Assembly: GCF_000725345.1 (NCBI RefSeq)
Contig: NZ_CP008852.1
Location: 124,001 to 188,000 of the forward strand
Reading direction: 5' to 3'
DNA from: Pelosinus sp. UFO1
GTDB lineage: Bacteria > Bacillota > Negativicutes > DSM-13327
DNA: 64,000 bases
Shown piece by piece: positions 34,865-44,929 of the stretch. Position 1 is the stretch's first letter. Every line of letters starts with the position of its first letter. The position numbers and the translations under genes are program-made. The notes under the pieces are model-generated. The model worked only from the letters and a program-made list of their open reading frames with translations, did no database searches and had not been told where the DNA came from.

Positions 34865-35077
34865 TTGGTGCTGACTTTTTCAGTGGTTTCGAACGTTACC
34901 AAGTGTCACATACGCCACACTGTACTATGAAATGGACTTAAAGATAGAAATTACCGAAATTTACAATTAATAATTAATGCTCCATAGGGGGATATTTTTA
35001 ATGAATCCAATTTACCAGCAATATCGTATGGAATAAAAAAAATTACTTTTCAATCTTTGATTGTTTTTGGGAGGACT

Positions 35078-38000
35078 ATGTTATTAAATACAGAACAACT
35101 CCGACAAAAAGCTCATGAGCTTGCATTGACCCATGACCCTTATGTGAGACGCTGGTCATCAAAGCGCCTGTGGCGGGAGTTTTATAACGACATCGAAGAA
35201 TTACGCACGTTTATTCGTTCTCTGCAGGAAGGTGATGCAAGTTGTTTGCAGCCCGCAGAAGAATGGTTTTTGGATCATGCTGAATTCATCGATGAACAGG
35301 TGCTGGTCATCCGCCATCAGCTTTCTGGTGCCTTTGTGCGAAATTTGCCCGATTTACGCAAGACCGGCAAAACAAGGATACTGTCTATTTGTGCTAATTA
35401 TCTTGAACATGTGGACGGGAACCTGGATGAGGATTCGCTCATCTCATATATCAATTCTTACCAGGAAGTATCGGTTTTGACTATAGCAGAGGCGTGGGCC
35501 ATTCCGCTTATTATGCGAATCGCCTTAATCCAGCGCCTGGCCGCAGTCATGGAACTGGTTCGCGAACGGCGAGAGGTGTGTACCTTAGTCGATCGGCTGC
35601 TGGCACGCCTGCAGCCGGTGAGGTTAAATCCGGAAGTGCTAAAGTCTGCCCTTGAAGAAGCAGGCCAGGATACGCTGCTCTCCGGCTGCCAGATCGCCTA
35701 CTTGGTCAGGCGTCTGCGAGAGTGGGCGGACGATTCGACAACCGTGCGGGAATGGCTAATGTGCAAATTAGAAAATGGCTCCGACAGCCTTGATCGAATC
35801 GTCTCTTATGAGTATCAGCTTCAGGCAGCCTATCAGGTAACCACAGGCAACCTTATGGGAAGTCTGCGTAAAATATCACGCTTAGACTGGCAAGAGCGGT
35901 TTGAACAGATTTGTATGGTCGAGCATACGCTACATGCAGAAAGCACAGGTACATATCGGCTTCTTGATTTTTCAAGCCGCGATGTGTTACGTAAGCGGGT
36001 TGAGAATTTGGCCTGCCGTCTGCATGTGCCGGAAAATCTAGTTGCGCAGCAGGCCGTCGGGCTTGCGGCAAAGGAATATGGGCAGGCGTATACAGAACAG
36101 GAAAAAAACGATGAGATAACACGTGGGCCGGTTATGCTGGAAGAGCTGCCACGCCAGGTATTTGCCGCATACTATTTGCTCGAAGCGGATGGTATCAAGG
36201 AACTGCGGCATGCACTAAAGATCTGCGGCACTCCTTCGTATTTACCGGAATTGGAAATGTTACGCCGCTCCACTGGTACCTATTTTACTGCCCTGACAGG
36301 ATTATTCATGGTTTTCCTTCTTGGATTTGCCTGGTGGGTATCCAGGGGCACAAGCGTTACCGTTGGCCAGTGGGTGATCGTTATACTGGCACTGTTCTTA
36401 CCCGTGAGCGAGTGGGCCATCACGGCGGCACACTGGCTTATAGAATGTGTGAGGCAGCCACAGCCGCTGCTCCGATACGATTTCTCGCGCGATGTTCCAC
36501 CGGAAGCAACCACAATGGTGGTCATCCCCGTTATTTGGTCCACAGTCAAAGAGGTGCAGGAATTGGCGGATCGGCTGGAACTGCATTATCTGGCAAACCG
36601 CTATTCGAATATTCATTTTGCTCTCTTGGGCGATTTTACCGACGCAGGTGAGGAGACGCTGCCGGAAGATGCCGCTATTCATGCTACCGCCCGCGTAAGC
36701 ATTGAGGAGTTAAACCGCACATACTCCGGCCCTGAAGGGAGCACCTTTTACCTCTTTCAGCGCCGCAGGATGTGGAACCCGTCCGAGGGAGTATGGATGG
36801 GTTGGGAACGCAAGCGGGGTAAATTGGTGGAATTTGTTGAACTGCTTAAAGGAAAGAATGATACGACCTATGATTTTGTAGTTGGGGACACAGACGTCTT
36901 GCCGCGAATCCGTTACATAATCACCCTTGACGCGGATACAGAACTGCCGCTGGGAAGCGCGCAGCGGATAATCGGCACTATGCATCTGCCCTATAATCGG
37001 CCACGGTTAAACCATACTCGGACAAGGGTCGTCGAGGGATACGGCGTACTGCAGCCGCGTATCGGTATTAGCCACAACGCGGCTTTGCGCTCGCGCTTCG
37101 CTTATCTGTGGTCGGTGGATCCGGGAATCGATCCATATGTTTTTGCTGCCTCCGATCCGTACCAGGATGGGCTGGGGCAGGGCATTTTTACAGGAAAGGG
37201 TATATTCGATATTGATGCATTTGCACAGGTTTTATGCGAGCGCATCCCGGAAAACCGGGTGCTTAGTCACGATTTATTAGAAGGTGGATTTTTACGTGCC
37301 GGCTTGCTGTCGGATATCGAATTAATTGATGAGCATCCGGCGGTGTTCAGTACCTATCAAAAGAGAATGCACCGCTGGGTGCGCGGGGACTGGCAACTCA
37401 TTCCATGGCTGTTACACAGTGTTCCCGACCGCCGGGGAATATTTCAGCCAGTTGATTTATCCTCTCTCACCCGTTGGCAGATCATTGACAATTTACGGCG
37501 CAGTATACTGCCACCTGTACAGCTTGCAGTATTGCTGCTTGGGATGAACGTACTGCCAGGTTCTTCCGTCCGCTGGGTTGTCTTTATAGTAGCTACCTTG
37601 TTGTTGCCGTTGCTTCGCCAGCTGGTGGCGGTGAGGTGGGTTATTGGCCATCCGCGGAGTTTGCTGGGTACAGCCGCTCAAGTTTTGGTAAACATAATGA
37701 TAATGCCGTTTCAGAGTGTGCTTTTGCTAGACGCAGTCTCCAGAACTCTGTACCGTTTAGTTGTGACAAAACGTCATTTACTTGAATGGGTGAGTGCGGC
37801 GGAGGTCGAACGCAGGCAGCGGGGCTGGCACTACCCCGTGTTGCTGGGAATGTACGGAGGGTATGCGGTAGCGTTTCTTTTTGTGCTGACAGCAGTGGCC
37901 AGTACCGTTCCGGTTCTGCGGTGGACAGGCCTGATATTTTGCGTTTTATGGGCCATTGCTCCTTTGGTGGTCCGCTGGCTGAACCAGCCTGTGCAGCAGC

Positions 38001-41000
38001 CTGAGTGCCCGCTTGCGGAGACTGAGCAGGAAGAACTGCAGAAACTGTCAAAACAGATTTGGACGTTCTTCGAGGATTACGTTACGGAAAAAGAGAATTG
38101 GCTGCCGCCTGATAATGTTCAATTGGAGCCGCCTAACGGAATCGCTCACCGCACTTCGCCGACCAACATCGGACTTTACCTTACCTGCACACTGACTGCA
38201 CGGGATTTTGGGTTTATCGATACACCCGGTTTAATTGAACGATTGGAGCGTACGATTGGCACAGTGGAGCACCTGGATAAATGGAAAGGTCATCTTTATA
38301 ACTGGTACGATACTGTCACATTGGAGCCGCTGCCACCGCTGTACGTGTCAACGGTAGATTCCGGAAATCTCGTTGTCTGTTTGGTAGCCGTCAAAGAAGG
38401 GGTAGCGGAATGGCTCAAGTCGGACCTGGAAGGGGATGGGTGGCCAGGTGCCAATAAAGTCCACGGTAAGACGGTAGAAACATTAAATGTTGCTTTCGCT
38501 GAGGAGTTAACGCCTGTACGGAAGGAGAAAGCGATAGACCAATACGGAACATCACCCCAAAGCGTCCGGGAGGAATGGCTTTATCGCGGGGAAAAACTGC
38601 TTGCCCGCCTGGAAGCGCTGATCAACGGGACAGACTTTCGTCCGCTTTATGACCATAAAGCGAAATTGTTCCACCTGGGCTACAACGCAGGGCTGAATAA
38701 ATCCGATCCAATCCTATATGACCTGATGGCGTCGGAGGCTAGGCTGTCAAGCTTTATTGCCATCGCTCTCGGCCAGGTCTCCGTGTCGCACTGGCATGCC
38801 CTCGGACGGACAATGACGCGGGTGGGAAGACGAGTTACGCTGCTCTCTTGGTCTGGGACAATGTTTGAATATTTAATGCCGTGGTTGTTTATGCGTACCT
38901 ATCCGAAAACCGTCTGGGACAGCACCTACCGTGGAGTGGTTCAGCGGCAAATTGAGTATGCCCACCAGCGGGGAGTTCCCTTTGGCGTCTCTGAATCCGG
39001 TTACTATGCCTTTGATTATCAGATGAACTATCAATACAGAGCGTTCGGTGTCCCCGGTTTAGGGTTCAAGCGTGGTCTCGAGCAGGATTTAGTTGTGGCA
39101 CCCTACGCAACAATCCTTGCCTTACCCTTTGCAAAGCAACAAGGGCTGCTGGATTTACGCAAGTTGGATGAGCTTGGCGCCCGGGGAAAATACGGCTATT
39201 TTGAAGCCATCGATTTTACGTCTGAACGACTGCCGAAGAAGCAGGCCAGTATAGTCATCCGCAGTTTTATGGCCCATCACCAGGGAATGAGCCTGCTCGC
39301 ACTTGCTAACTTGCTGGCACCGAGAAAAATAACCGAGCGCTTTCACCGTGACAAGCGCGTACGAGCAGCGGAACTTCTTCTGCAAGAGCGCATTCCAGCA
39401 CGGCCTAAAATTATTAAACATCCCGCCATGACACGTAAATACGTGTCTTATAAGAAGTCGACAGAGATCGTCACTCTGCGCGAATACCGCAGTGCAGACA
39501 CGCCTGCACCCGAAGTGTGCGTTCTGTCAAACGGGGCATTTATGACCATTGTGACCAACAGCGGCAGCGGTTTCAGCCGTTACGAAGGTCTGGCCGTTTC
39601 ACGCTGGCGGGAGGATCCGGTATTGGACAACTGGGGAAGCTATATATATATTCGCGACGTTACTCGGGATGAGGTATGGTCGCCGGCATTTCAGCCCTGC
39701 CGTGTCCAGTCTGACGAACAACGTGTGCAGTTTGCTCTTGATCGAGCCACTTTCATGCGCGTGGACGGAGACGTACAGACAAGCATGGAAATTTGTGTAT
39801 CGCCGGAATGGAATGCTGAAGTCAGGCGGCTGACGCTTACGAATACCGGAAATGAAGAGCGGATCATGGAAATAACAACCTTTCTTGAACTGGCCCTGGC
39901 ATCTCCCATGGCCGACGATGCGCACCCGGCTTTCAGTAAATTGTTCATCAAAACGGCATATGTTGAGGATGCCCAGTGCTTGCTGGCCCGGCGCAGGCCC
40001 CGTCGGGATGACGAAAAAACGTTATGGGCGGCGCATTCTCTGCTGACCCCAGGCCAAACCCTCGGGCCGGTGGAATATGAGACCGATCGGTCCAGCTTCA
40101 TAGGCCGGGGGCATACGCTCGCCTTGCCGCTGGGAGTCCGTTCCCGCTTGCGCGGAACGGTAGGTTCTGTGGCCGATCCTGCATTTATCATGCGGAGGCG
40201 GATGAGCATCAAGCCTGGCGAACAGGCGCAACTGTTCGCTGTTACTGCTGTGGCAGGCACGAAAGAAGAGGCATTGGAGATTGTCAGCCGTTTCTCTGGA
40301 GACCTAGTAGTGGAACGAACATTTCAACTGGCATGGAATCGCAGTCAAATCGAATTTCAGCACCTGCATTTGACTGCTGCCCAGGCTATGGCTTTTCAAG
40401 CTTTCGCTGGTCGGATTGTGCATACTCCGATGCTGCGCCAGGAGCGCGCGCAAAGTATCTTGTCTAATGTAAAAGGCCAGTCCGGCCTCTGGTCATACGG
40501 AGTTTCCGGCGACGTGCCAATGATCCTGGTACGGATCGAGGACCGGGCCAATTTGCAGTTTGTGGTCAATTTGCTTGCCGGACACGAGTATTTGCGCCGG
40601 CTGGGGTTACTTTTCGATCTGGTTATTTTGAACGAATCGGCGGGAGGCTACCAGCAGGATTTGCAGGAGGCACTGCGGCGGGCGGTTGAACAAGTCATTG
40701 GCTGGCACAGCCCGGGGCCGGGCGGGATTTTTATCATAAGTTCCAGCCAACTGCCTGAAGAAGACAGGACGCTGCTCCTAGCCACCGCCCGTATTGTGCT
40801 CAGGGCAGATGGTCCCAGCTTCCAGGCGCAATCCAATCTGCTCCGAAGGGCTATGGCTTTTCCAGCGCCTCTCAAACCGACGGCGTCAGTAAACAGGTTC
40901 GCTGGACCTGCGCTAGACAATGGGGACGATTTATTATTTTTCAATAGTTGGGGAGGATTTTCGCCCGATGGCCGGGAGTATCGGATTTCACTTAAAAACG

Positions 41001-43441
41001 GCAATTATCTGCCGGCACCATGGATCAATGTGCTTGCCAATCCCCGTTTTGGCTGCCTTGTGTCCGAACTCGGTACGGGCTACACTTGGTGGCGCAATAG
41101 CCGTGAGTGCAAGCTGACCCCATGGTCTAACGATCCTGTGCTTGATCCGCCAGGGGAAATGTGTTACCTGCGGGACGAAGAGAGTGGCGAACTGTGGTCT
41201 GGTGCACCTAGACGAGGGGACGCCGAACAGGCGGACGGGTCTTCTGTCTTGGGCTACACCGTTAACCATGGCAGGGGGTACACTTGTTTTCGTCACGAGG
41301 GACACGGTATCAGGTCTGAAATGACTGTTTTTGTTCCCCTTGATGATCCTGTCAAGGTTATTCAGTTGCGGCTACAGAATAAAAGTTCCGAGCAGCGGCA
41401 TCTTTCCATCACCTATTATGCGGAATGGGTACTGGGTGTACAGCGCCCGGCGAATGCTTCTTTCATCATCACGGAGTGGGACGATTCTGCTCGGCTGCTA
41501 CTGGCACGTAATGCGTATCAAGAGAATTTTCACGAGGCATGCGCCTTTTTAGGCGTATATTCGCAAACGGAAACTTCTGTTAGGTCACCCGTTGCGGCAG
41601 AATTTGAAGCGCAGCAGAACGTCGGTTCTGACGATCTATCCTGGACGGCAGACCGTAGTGAATTTTTCGGCCGCAATGGCACCTGGGAAAATCCGGCTGC
41701 TATGGCCCGGGAGCACCTTTCAGGTCAAACAGGATCGCTATATGATACGTGCGGTGCGGTACAGACCAAGCTCATACTGGAGCCTGGGGCCGAACAGACT
41801 ATCTACATCCTGCTTGGCGCGGAACATTCCCGGGACGCCGCCGTGAAATTGGCTAAAAAGTACCACCAATCCCAAGTTTGCGATCAAGCCTTGGAGCATG
41901 TACGTAATTTCTGGGATGGTGTTTTAGAACAAATCACGGTTTCCACGCCCTGTCCGGAGATGGATTTACTAGTAAACGGTTGGCTCTTGTACCAGGCTCT
42001 TGGCTGCAGAATGTGGGCACGTTCCGCCTTTTACCAAGCGGGAGGCGCGTACGGCTTTCGCGATCAATTGCAGGATTCTCTGGCACTTCTGCACACCCGT
42101 CCCGATTTAACACGGGCGCAAATTTTACTGCATGCCGCGCATCAGTATGAGGAGGGCGACGTGCAGCACTGGTGGCATGAAGAGACGCAGCGCGGCATCC
42201 GCACACGTTTCTCCGATGATTTAATGTGGTTGCCGTATGCCGTCGGACGGTATGTTGAGCATACGGGGGACGAAGGTATACTGGAAGAGGTGGTACCGTT
42301 TCTTTATAGTGATCCTTTACAGGAGGGTGAACATGAACGGTATGAGCCAACCCAAATTTCTGCCCAAAACGGCACCATTTTTGAACATTGCTTACGTGCC
42401 ATTGACAGAGCTGTGCAACGCTTTGGCGAGCACGGGCTGCCGTTGATCGGGATTGGCGACTGGAACGACGGTATGAGTCATGTCGGCGCTGAAGGCCGGG
42501 GTGAGAGCGTATGGCTTGGTTGGTTTCTCTGTGACGTGCTAAAAAGGTTTGCGGATTTTTGCCGGCAGCGCGGCGCTATTGAGCGGGCGGAGCATTACCT
42601 GGACATATGTAGACAACTGGCAGCTTCTCTTGATAAGCATGCCTGGGACGGGCAGTGGTACCGGCGGGCTTTCACCGACGCCGGACAATGGCTGGGTTCT
42701 ATCTATAATGAGGAGTGCCGTATCGACGCCATCGCCCAATCCTGGTCAGTAATTTCAGGGGCGGCGCCACAAGAAAAGGCACTGCAAGCGATGCAGTCAT
42801 TCGACCGTGAACTGGTGGACCGGGATCTTTCTGTTGCGCGTCTTTTAACACCGGCTTTTGACCGCACGAATCCGAGCCCCGGCTATATTCAGGGGTACCC
42901 GCCGGGTATCCGGGAGAACGGAGCCCAGTATACCCATGGCGTTATCTGGAGCATTATCGCCTGGTGCGGGCTTGGCAACGGAGATAAGGCTTTGGAATTG
43001 TTCCAACTGTTAAATCCTCTCAATCATACACGCACGCCTAATGAAGTACGGCAGTATGCGGGCGAACCCTACGTCATTGCGGCGGACGTTTATACGGCTC
43101 AGCCGCACCAGGGGCGCGCCGGCTGGACGTGGTACACTGGTGCTGCCGGATGGATGTATCAGGCGGGAGTTGAGTCGATTCTCGGTCTTCGTCGCCGTGG
43201 TGACCGGCTGTACATTTGCCCGTGTATTCCTTGCGAATGGCCAGGGTTTTCTGTCAGCTACCGTTTTGGCAACAGTTCCTACCATATTACCGTTAAAAAC
43301 CCGTCCCATAAGTCGGTTGGAGCGGTTGCTTTACAAATTGATGGACGGGAAGTTGCACTTACGGAGCGAGACGTGAAGGATGGTCCTTACGTTAAAATGT
43401 GCGATGACGGGCAGCCTCATCAAGTTGTTCTGACGTTGTAA
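35078..43441 (+). CDS. ndvB: Cyclic beta-1,2-glucan synthase (NdvB/ChvB-like; GT84-GH94)
   Basis: 2787 residues from ATG 35078 (GGGAGG at 35069-35074), typical of NdvB/ChvB. After an N-terminal cytoplasmic part come membrane segments at about 404-455, a GT84 glycosyltransferase with TLDADTELPLG (about 616) and HRWVRGDWQLIPWLL (about 765), and further membrane segments at about 807-970. The C-terminal half holds a glucoamylase-like domain and a GH94 phosphorylase-type module with the acidic site GIGDWNDGMSHVG (about 2461). NdvB primes, elongates and cyclises beta-1,2-glucan from UDP-glucose at the inner membrane; products act in the periplasm in osmoadaptation or host contact. The exporter gene ndvA is not adjacent. 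The gene is more GC-rich than its neighbours and is bracketed by repeats D and E. Confidence 0.93.
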   Translation: MLLNTEQLRQKAHELALTHDPYVRRWSSKRLWREFYNDIEELRTFIRSLQEGDASCLQPAEEWFLDHAEFIDEQVLVIRHQLSGAFVRNLPDLRKTGKTRILSICANYLEHVDGNLDEDSLISYINSYQEVSVLTIAEAWAIPLIMRIALIQRLAAVMELVRERREVCTLVDRLLARLQPVRLNPEVLKSALEEAGQDTLLSGCQIAYLVRRLREWADDSTTVREWLMCKLENGSDSLDRIVSYEYQLQAAYQVTTGNLMGSLRKISRLDWQERFEQICMVEHTLHAESTGTYRLLDFSSRDVLRKRVENLACRLHVPENLVAQQAVGLAAKEYGQAYTEQEKNDEITRGPVMLEELPRQVFAAYYLLEADGIKELRHALKICGTPSYLPELEMLRRSTGTYFTALTGLFMVFLLGFAWWVSRGTSVTVGQWVIVILALFLPVSEWAITAAHWLIECVRQPQPLLRYDFSRDVPPEATTMVVIPVIWSTVKEVQELADRLELHYLANRYSNIHFALLGDFTDAGEETLPEDAAIHATARVSIEELNRTYSGPEGSTFYLFQRRRMWNPSEGVWMGWERKRGKLVEFVELLKGKNDTTYDFVVGDTDVLPRIRYIITLDADTELPLGSAQRIIGTMHLPYNRPRLNHTRTRVVEGYGVLQPRIGISHNAALRSRFAYLWSVDPGIDPYVFAASDPYQDGLGQGIFTGKGIFDIDAFAQVLCERIPENRVLSHDLLEGGFLRAGLLSDIELIDEHPAVFSTYQKRMHRWVRGDWQLIPWLLHSVPDRRGIFQPVDLSSLTRWQIIDNLRRSILPPVQLAVLLLGMNVLPGSSVRWVVFIVATLLLPLLRQLVAVRWVIGHPRSLLGTAAQVLVNIMIMPFQSVLLLDAVSRTLYRLVVTKRHLLEWVSAAEVERRQRGWHYPVLLGMYGGYAVAFLFVLTAVASTVPVLRWTGLIFCVLWAIAPLVVRWLNQPVQQPECPLAETEQEELQKLSKQIWTFFEDYVTEKENWLPPDNVQLEPPNGIAHRTSPTNIGLYLTCTLTARDFGFIDTPGLIERLERTIGTVEHLDKWKGHLYNWYDTVTLEPLPPLYVSTVDSGNLVVCLVAVKEGVAEWLKSDLEGDGWPGANKVHGKTVETLNVAFAEELTPVRKEKAIDQYGTSPQSVREEWLYRGEKLLARLEALINGTDFRPLYDHKAKLFHLGYNAGLNKSDPILYDLMASEARLSSFIAIALGQVSVSHWHALGRTMTRVGRRVTLLSWSGTMFEYLMPWLFMRTYPKTVWDSTYRGVVQRQIEYAHQRGVPFGVSESGYYAFDYQMNYQYRAFGVPGLGFKRGLEQDLVVAPYATILALPFAKQQGLLDLRKLDELGARGKYGYFEAIDFTSERLPKKQASIVIRSFMAHHQGMSLLALANLLAPRKITERFHRDKRVRAAELLLQERIPARPKIIKHPAMTRKYVSYKKSTEIVTLREYRSADTPAPEVCVLSNGAFMTIVTNSGSGFSRYEGLAVSRWREDPVLDNWGSYIYIRDVTRDEVWSPAFQPCRVQSDEQRVQFALDRATFMRVDGDVQTSMEICVSPEWNAEVRRLTLTNTGNEERIMEITTFLELALASPMADDAHPAFSKLFIKTAYVEDAQCLLARRRPRRDDEKTLWAAHSLLTPGQTLGPVEYETDRSSFIGRGHTLALPLGVRSRLRGTVGSVADPAFIMRRRMSIKPGEQAQLFAVTAVAGTKEEALEIVSRFSGDLVVERTFQLAWNRSQIEFQHLHLTAAQAMAFQAFAGRIVHTPMLRQERAQSILSNVKGQSGLWSYGVSGDVPMILVRIEDRANLQFVVNLLAGHEYLRRLGLLFDLVILNESAGGYQQDLQEALRRAVEQVIGWHSPGPGGIFIISSSQLPEEDRTLLLATARIVLRADGPSFQAQSNLLRRAMAFPAPLKPTASVNRFAGPALDNGDDLLFFNSWGGFSPDGREYRISLKNGNYLPAPWINVLANPRFGCLVSELGTGYTWWRNSRECKLTPWSNDPVLDPPGEMCYLRDEESGELWSGAPRRGDAEQADGSSVLGYTVNHGRGYTCFRHEGHGIRSEMTVFVPLDDPVKVIQLRLQNKSSEQRHLSITYYAEWVLGVQRPANASFIITEWDDSARLLLARNAYQENFHEACAFLGVYSQTETSVRSPVAAEFEAQQNVGSDDLSWTADRSEFFGRNGTWENPAAMAREHLSGQTGSLYDTCGAVQTKLILEPGAEQTIYILLGAEHSRDAAVKLAKKYHQSQVCDQALEHVRNFWDGVLEQITVSTPCPEMDLLVNGWLLYQALGCRMWARSAFYQAGGAYGFRDQLQDSLALLHTRPDLTRAQILLHAAHQYEEGDVQHWWHEETQRGIRTRFSDDLMWLPYAVGRYVEHTGDEGILEEVVPFLYSDPLQEGEHERYEPTQISAQNGTIFEHCLRAIDRAVQRFGEHGLPLIGIGDWNDGMSHVGAEGRGESVWLGWFLCDVLKRFADFCRQRGAIERAEHYLDICRQLAASLDKHAWDGQWYRRAFTDAGQWLGSIYNEECRIDAIAQSWSVISGAAPQEKALQAMQSFDRELVDRDLSVARLLTPAFDRTNPSPGYIQGYPPGIRENGAQYTHGVIWSIIAWCGLGNGDKALELFQLLNPLNHTRTPNEVRQYAGEPYVIAADVYTAQPHQGRAGWTWYTGAAGWMYQAGVESILGLRRRGDRLYICPCIPCEWPGFSVSYRFGNSSYHITVKNPSHKSVGAVALQIDGREVALTERDVKDGPYVKMCDDGQPHQVVLTL

Positions 43442-43499
43442 AAAACTTACGCCCCATGCTGTTCCGATACATCGTATATGTTTCATGCAAAACTCTATA

Positions 43500-43552
43500 A
43501 AAGAGAAACTACTCAGAGTCTACCTAGTTGGTAGATCGGAGTAGTTTCTCTT
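43500..43552. repeat. Hairpin repeat family, copy E
   Basis: AAAGAGAAACTACTC pairs with GAGTAGTTTCTCTT, extended by GTCTACC/GGTAGAT. It lies just after the glucan synthase stop and could act as its terminator. The flank TTTGACATAACGAT follows. Confidence 0.8.
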
Positions 43553-43576
43553 AACTTTGACATAACGATATTATTT

Positions 43577-43603
43577 GGGACAAGGAACCTGCCCCTGTGT
43601 CCC
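43577..43603. repeat. REP-like GGGACA...TGTCCC module, copy E
   Basis: Begins GGGACAAGGAACCTGCCCC and ends TGTGTCCC; 25 bases after hairpin E. Confidence 0.75.
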
Positions 43604-43631
43604 TTTAATAGTAAGGTTGATAAAGTGAATT

Positions 43632-44414
43632 TCATACATTAATGTCATCTAATCTTTTAAATAATTTACTGTATTCATCTAATTTCGCTTTATCTTGAAC
43701 CTTGAATCCTGAATTATAGAAGATAATATTACCATTACCTTCATTTAAGGAGTTCATTTCTTCCAAAGTTCGTTTTAGATTGTTTACAGTACCAATGTTT
43801 CCATCAATTATATTGATATGTGATGGAAGTAACTTTCTAAACATATCCGTATAGAAAGAAAAATGAGTGCAGCCTAAAACAATGGTCTCATAATTACTTA
43901 TATCATATTTAGATAACTGTTCTTGAAGATAAGGTAATACTATTTGTTCATTAAACTCAAATCTTTCCGAGAATTGAACCAATCCTGGAAGTGGTAATAA
44001 GTCAACAATGTGTTCATTATCTAATTTAGTAATAAGATTTTGTAGTTTTTCTTCTTTTAGAGTCAAAGCAGTAGCCGTTACCAGAACTCGTTTATTAACA
44101 TTCTTATTTTTTTCAACGGCTGGTTTTACAGCAGGTTCCATGCCTATGATTGGAATCTTATATTTAGACCTTAAATCTTCGATTGATACGCTTGTAGCAG
44201 TATTACAGGCAATCACGATTGCTTTAACTTGCTGTTGGATAATAAATTCTACTGCATTGAAAATATATTTTTTCACTTCGTCTTTCGGTTTTGGCCCATA
44301 TGGAACATTTAATGTATCTGCGTAATATATATAATCTTCATTAGGCAACATTTTTAATGCGGCATGTAATACTGTGATACCTCCGACACCAGAATCAAAA
44401 AAACCGATTTGCAT
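43632..44414 (-). CDS. murI: Glutamate racemase
   Basis: 260 residues from ATG at 44414 with GGAGGAA upstream on the minus strand. All family landmarks are present: FFDSGVGGITVL at the start with D7 and S8, C70 in IACNTATS and C182 in LGCTHFS, the two acid-base cysteines, plus the YADTLNVPYG segment. It converts L- to D-glutamate for peptidoglycan. The downstream gene on this strand would be past the repeat, so it is probably monocistronic. Unlike the racemase-like protein at 228-884, both cysteines are intact. Confidence 0.95.
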   Translation of the reverse strand: MQIGFFDSGVGGITVLHAALKMLPNEDYIYYADTLNVPYGPKPKDEVKKYIFNAVEFIIQQQVKAIVIACNTATSVSIEDLRSKYKIPIIGMEPAVKPAVEKNKNVNKRVLVTATALTLKEEKLQNLITKLDNEHIVDLLPLPGLVQFSERFEFNEQIVLPYLQEQLSKYDISNYETIVLGCTHFSFYTDMFRKLLPSHINIIDGNIGTVNNLKRTLEEMNSLNEGNGNIIFYNSGFKVQDKAKLDEYSKLFKRLDDINV

Positions 44415-44929
44415 TTTCTATTCCTCCAATAAATAAAATCTATATGAAATTTAACATACATGTAGATTAATTATACTATAATAATAGCTTATTGCTTCAC
44501 CTAGTCTTATATTCTTCATCTTAATTTTGGTAGGATGCAGTAATTATTGAAAGAGAAGGTACCCACATGAATCATAAACTCTAGTAAAAAAAGGGAAAGC
44601 AGTTAATTACTACAAAAAAAATGTTGACTGATTTTTCTCACTAATGTACTATGATTATGGACTATATAGTAAAAAGTATTTCTGGAAGAGAGTAAATATC
44701 AAATAAACCTTATTTGGAGGTAGAGAAATGGAGTAAAAAGGATTGTCTCATACCGCGTACGGCAGTATACCAGGTGAGCAGTATAAGCCATATATATCTG
44801 CAAGCACCAATGTTCCTAAAATGGCTTTTTTGGCGAATGTTAGCTGGATTGGTACAGTGGCAATTGAAATAGTACATAATTTATTGCAGTGTGACTTAAA
44901 ATATAACAAATAAGAAAGAGGTAAATTTT
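44415..44929. other. Divergent region between murI and the OPT gene, with an OPT N-terminal remnant
   Basis: Holds a half copy of the hairpin repeat (AAAGAGAAGGTACCCA, 44550-44565), the predicted OPT promoter (44624-44652), and an open stretch at about 44738-44913. That stretch reads AYGSIPGEQYKPYISAS, like the start of an OPT transporter, then degenerates and stops. It has no usable start codon and looks like the scrap of a second OPT gene. Confidence 0.6.
44624..44652 (+). promoter_or_regulatory. Sigma-A type promoter of the OPT-PqqD-like operon
   Basis: TTGACT (44624-44629) and TACTAT (44647-44652), 17 bp apart. The transcript would include the OPT remnant as a leader of about 270 bases. 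Confidence 0.7.

Larger units (their letters stand above)
34124..35077. other. Degenerate region upstream of the glucan synthase
   Basis: Contains hairpin repeats C and D, a PTS IID scrap and a REP-like module, all listed separately. A degenerate reverse copy of the REP-like sequence (CCTGTCCCTGTGTTCC, about 34680-34695) matches 47832-47850. No intact gene is seen. Confidence 0.6.

Noticed and set aside
34612-34902. 96-codon minus-strand open frame
   Set aside because: It runs through hairpin repeat D and the REP-like module; its sequence is explained by those repeats and it has no ribosome site.
39691-40260. 189-codon antisense open frame and many similar ones inside the glucan synthase gene
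   Set aside because: They are shadows of a long GC-rich gene with clear domain content on the plus strand.
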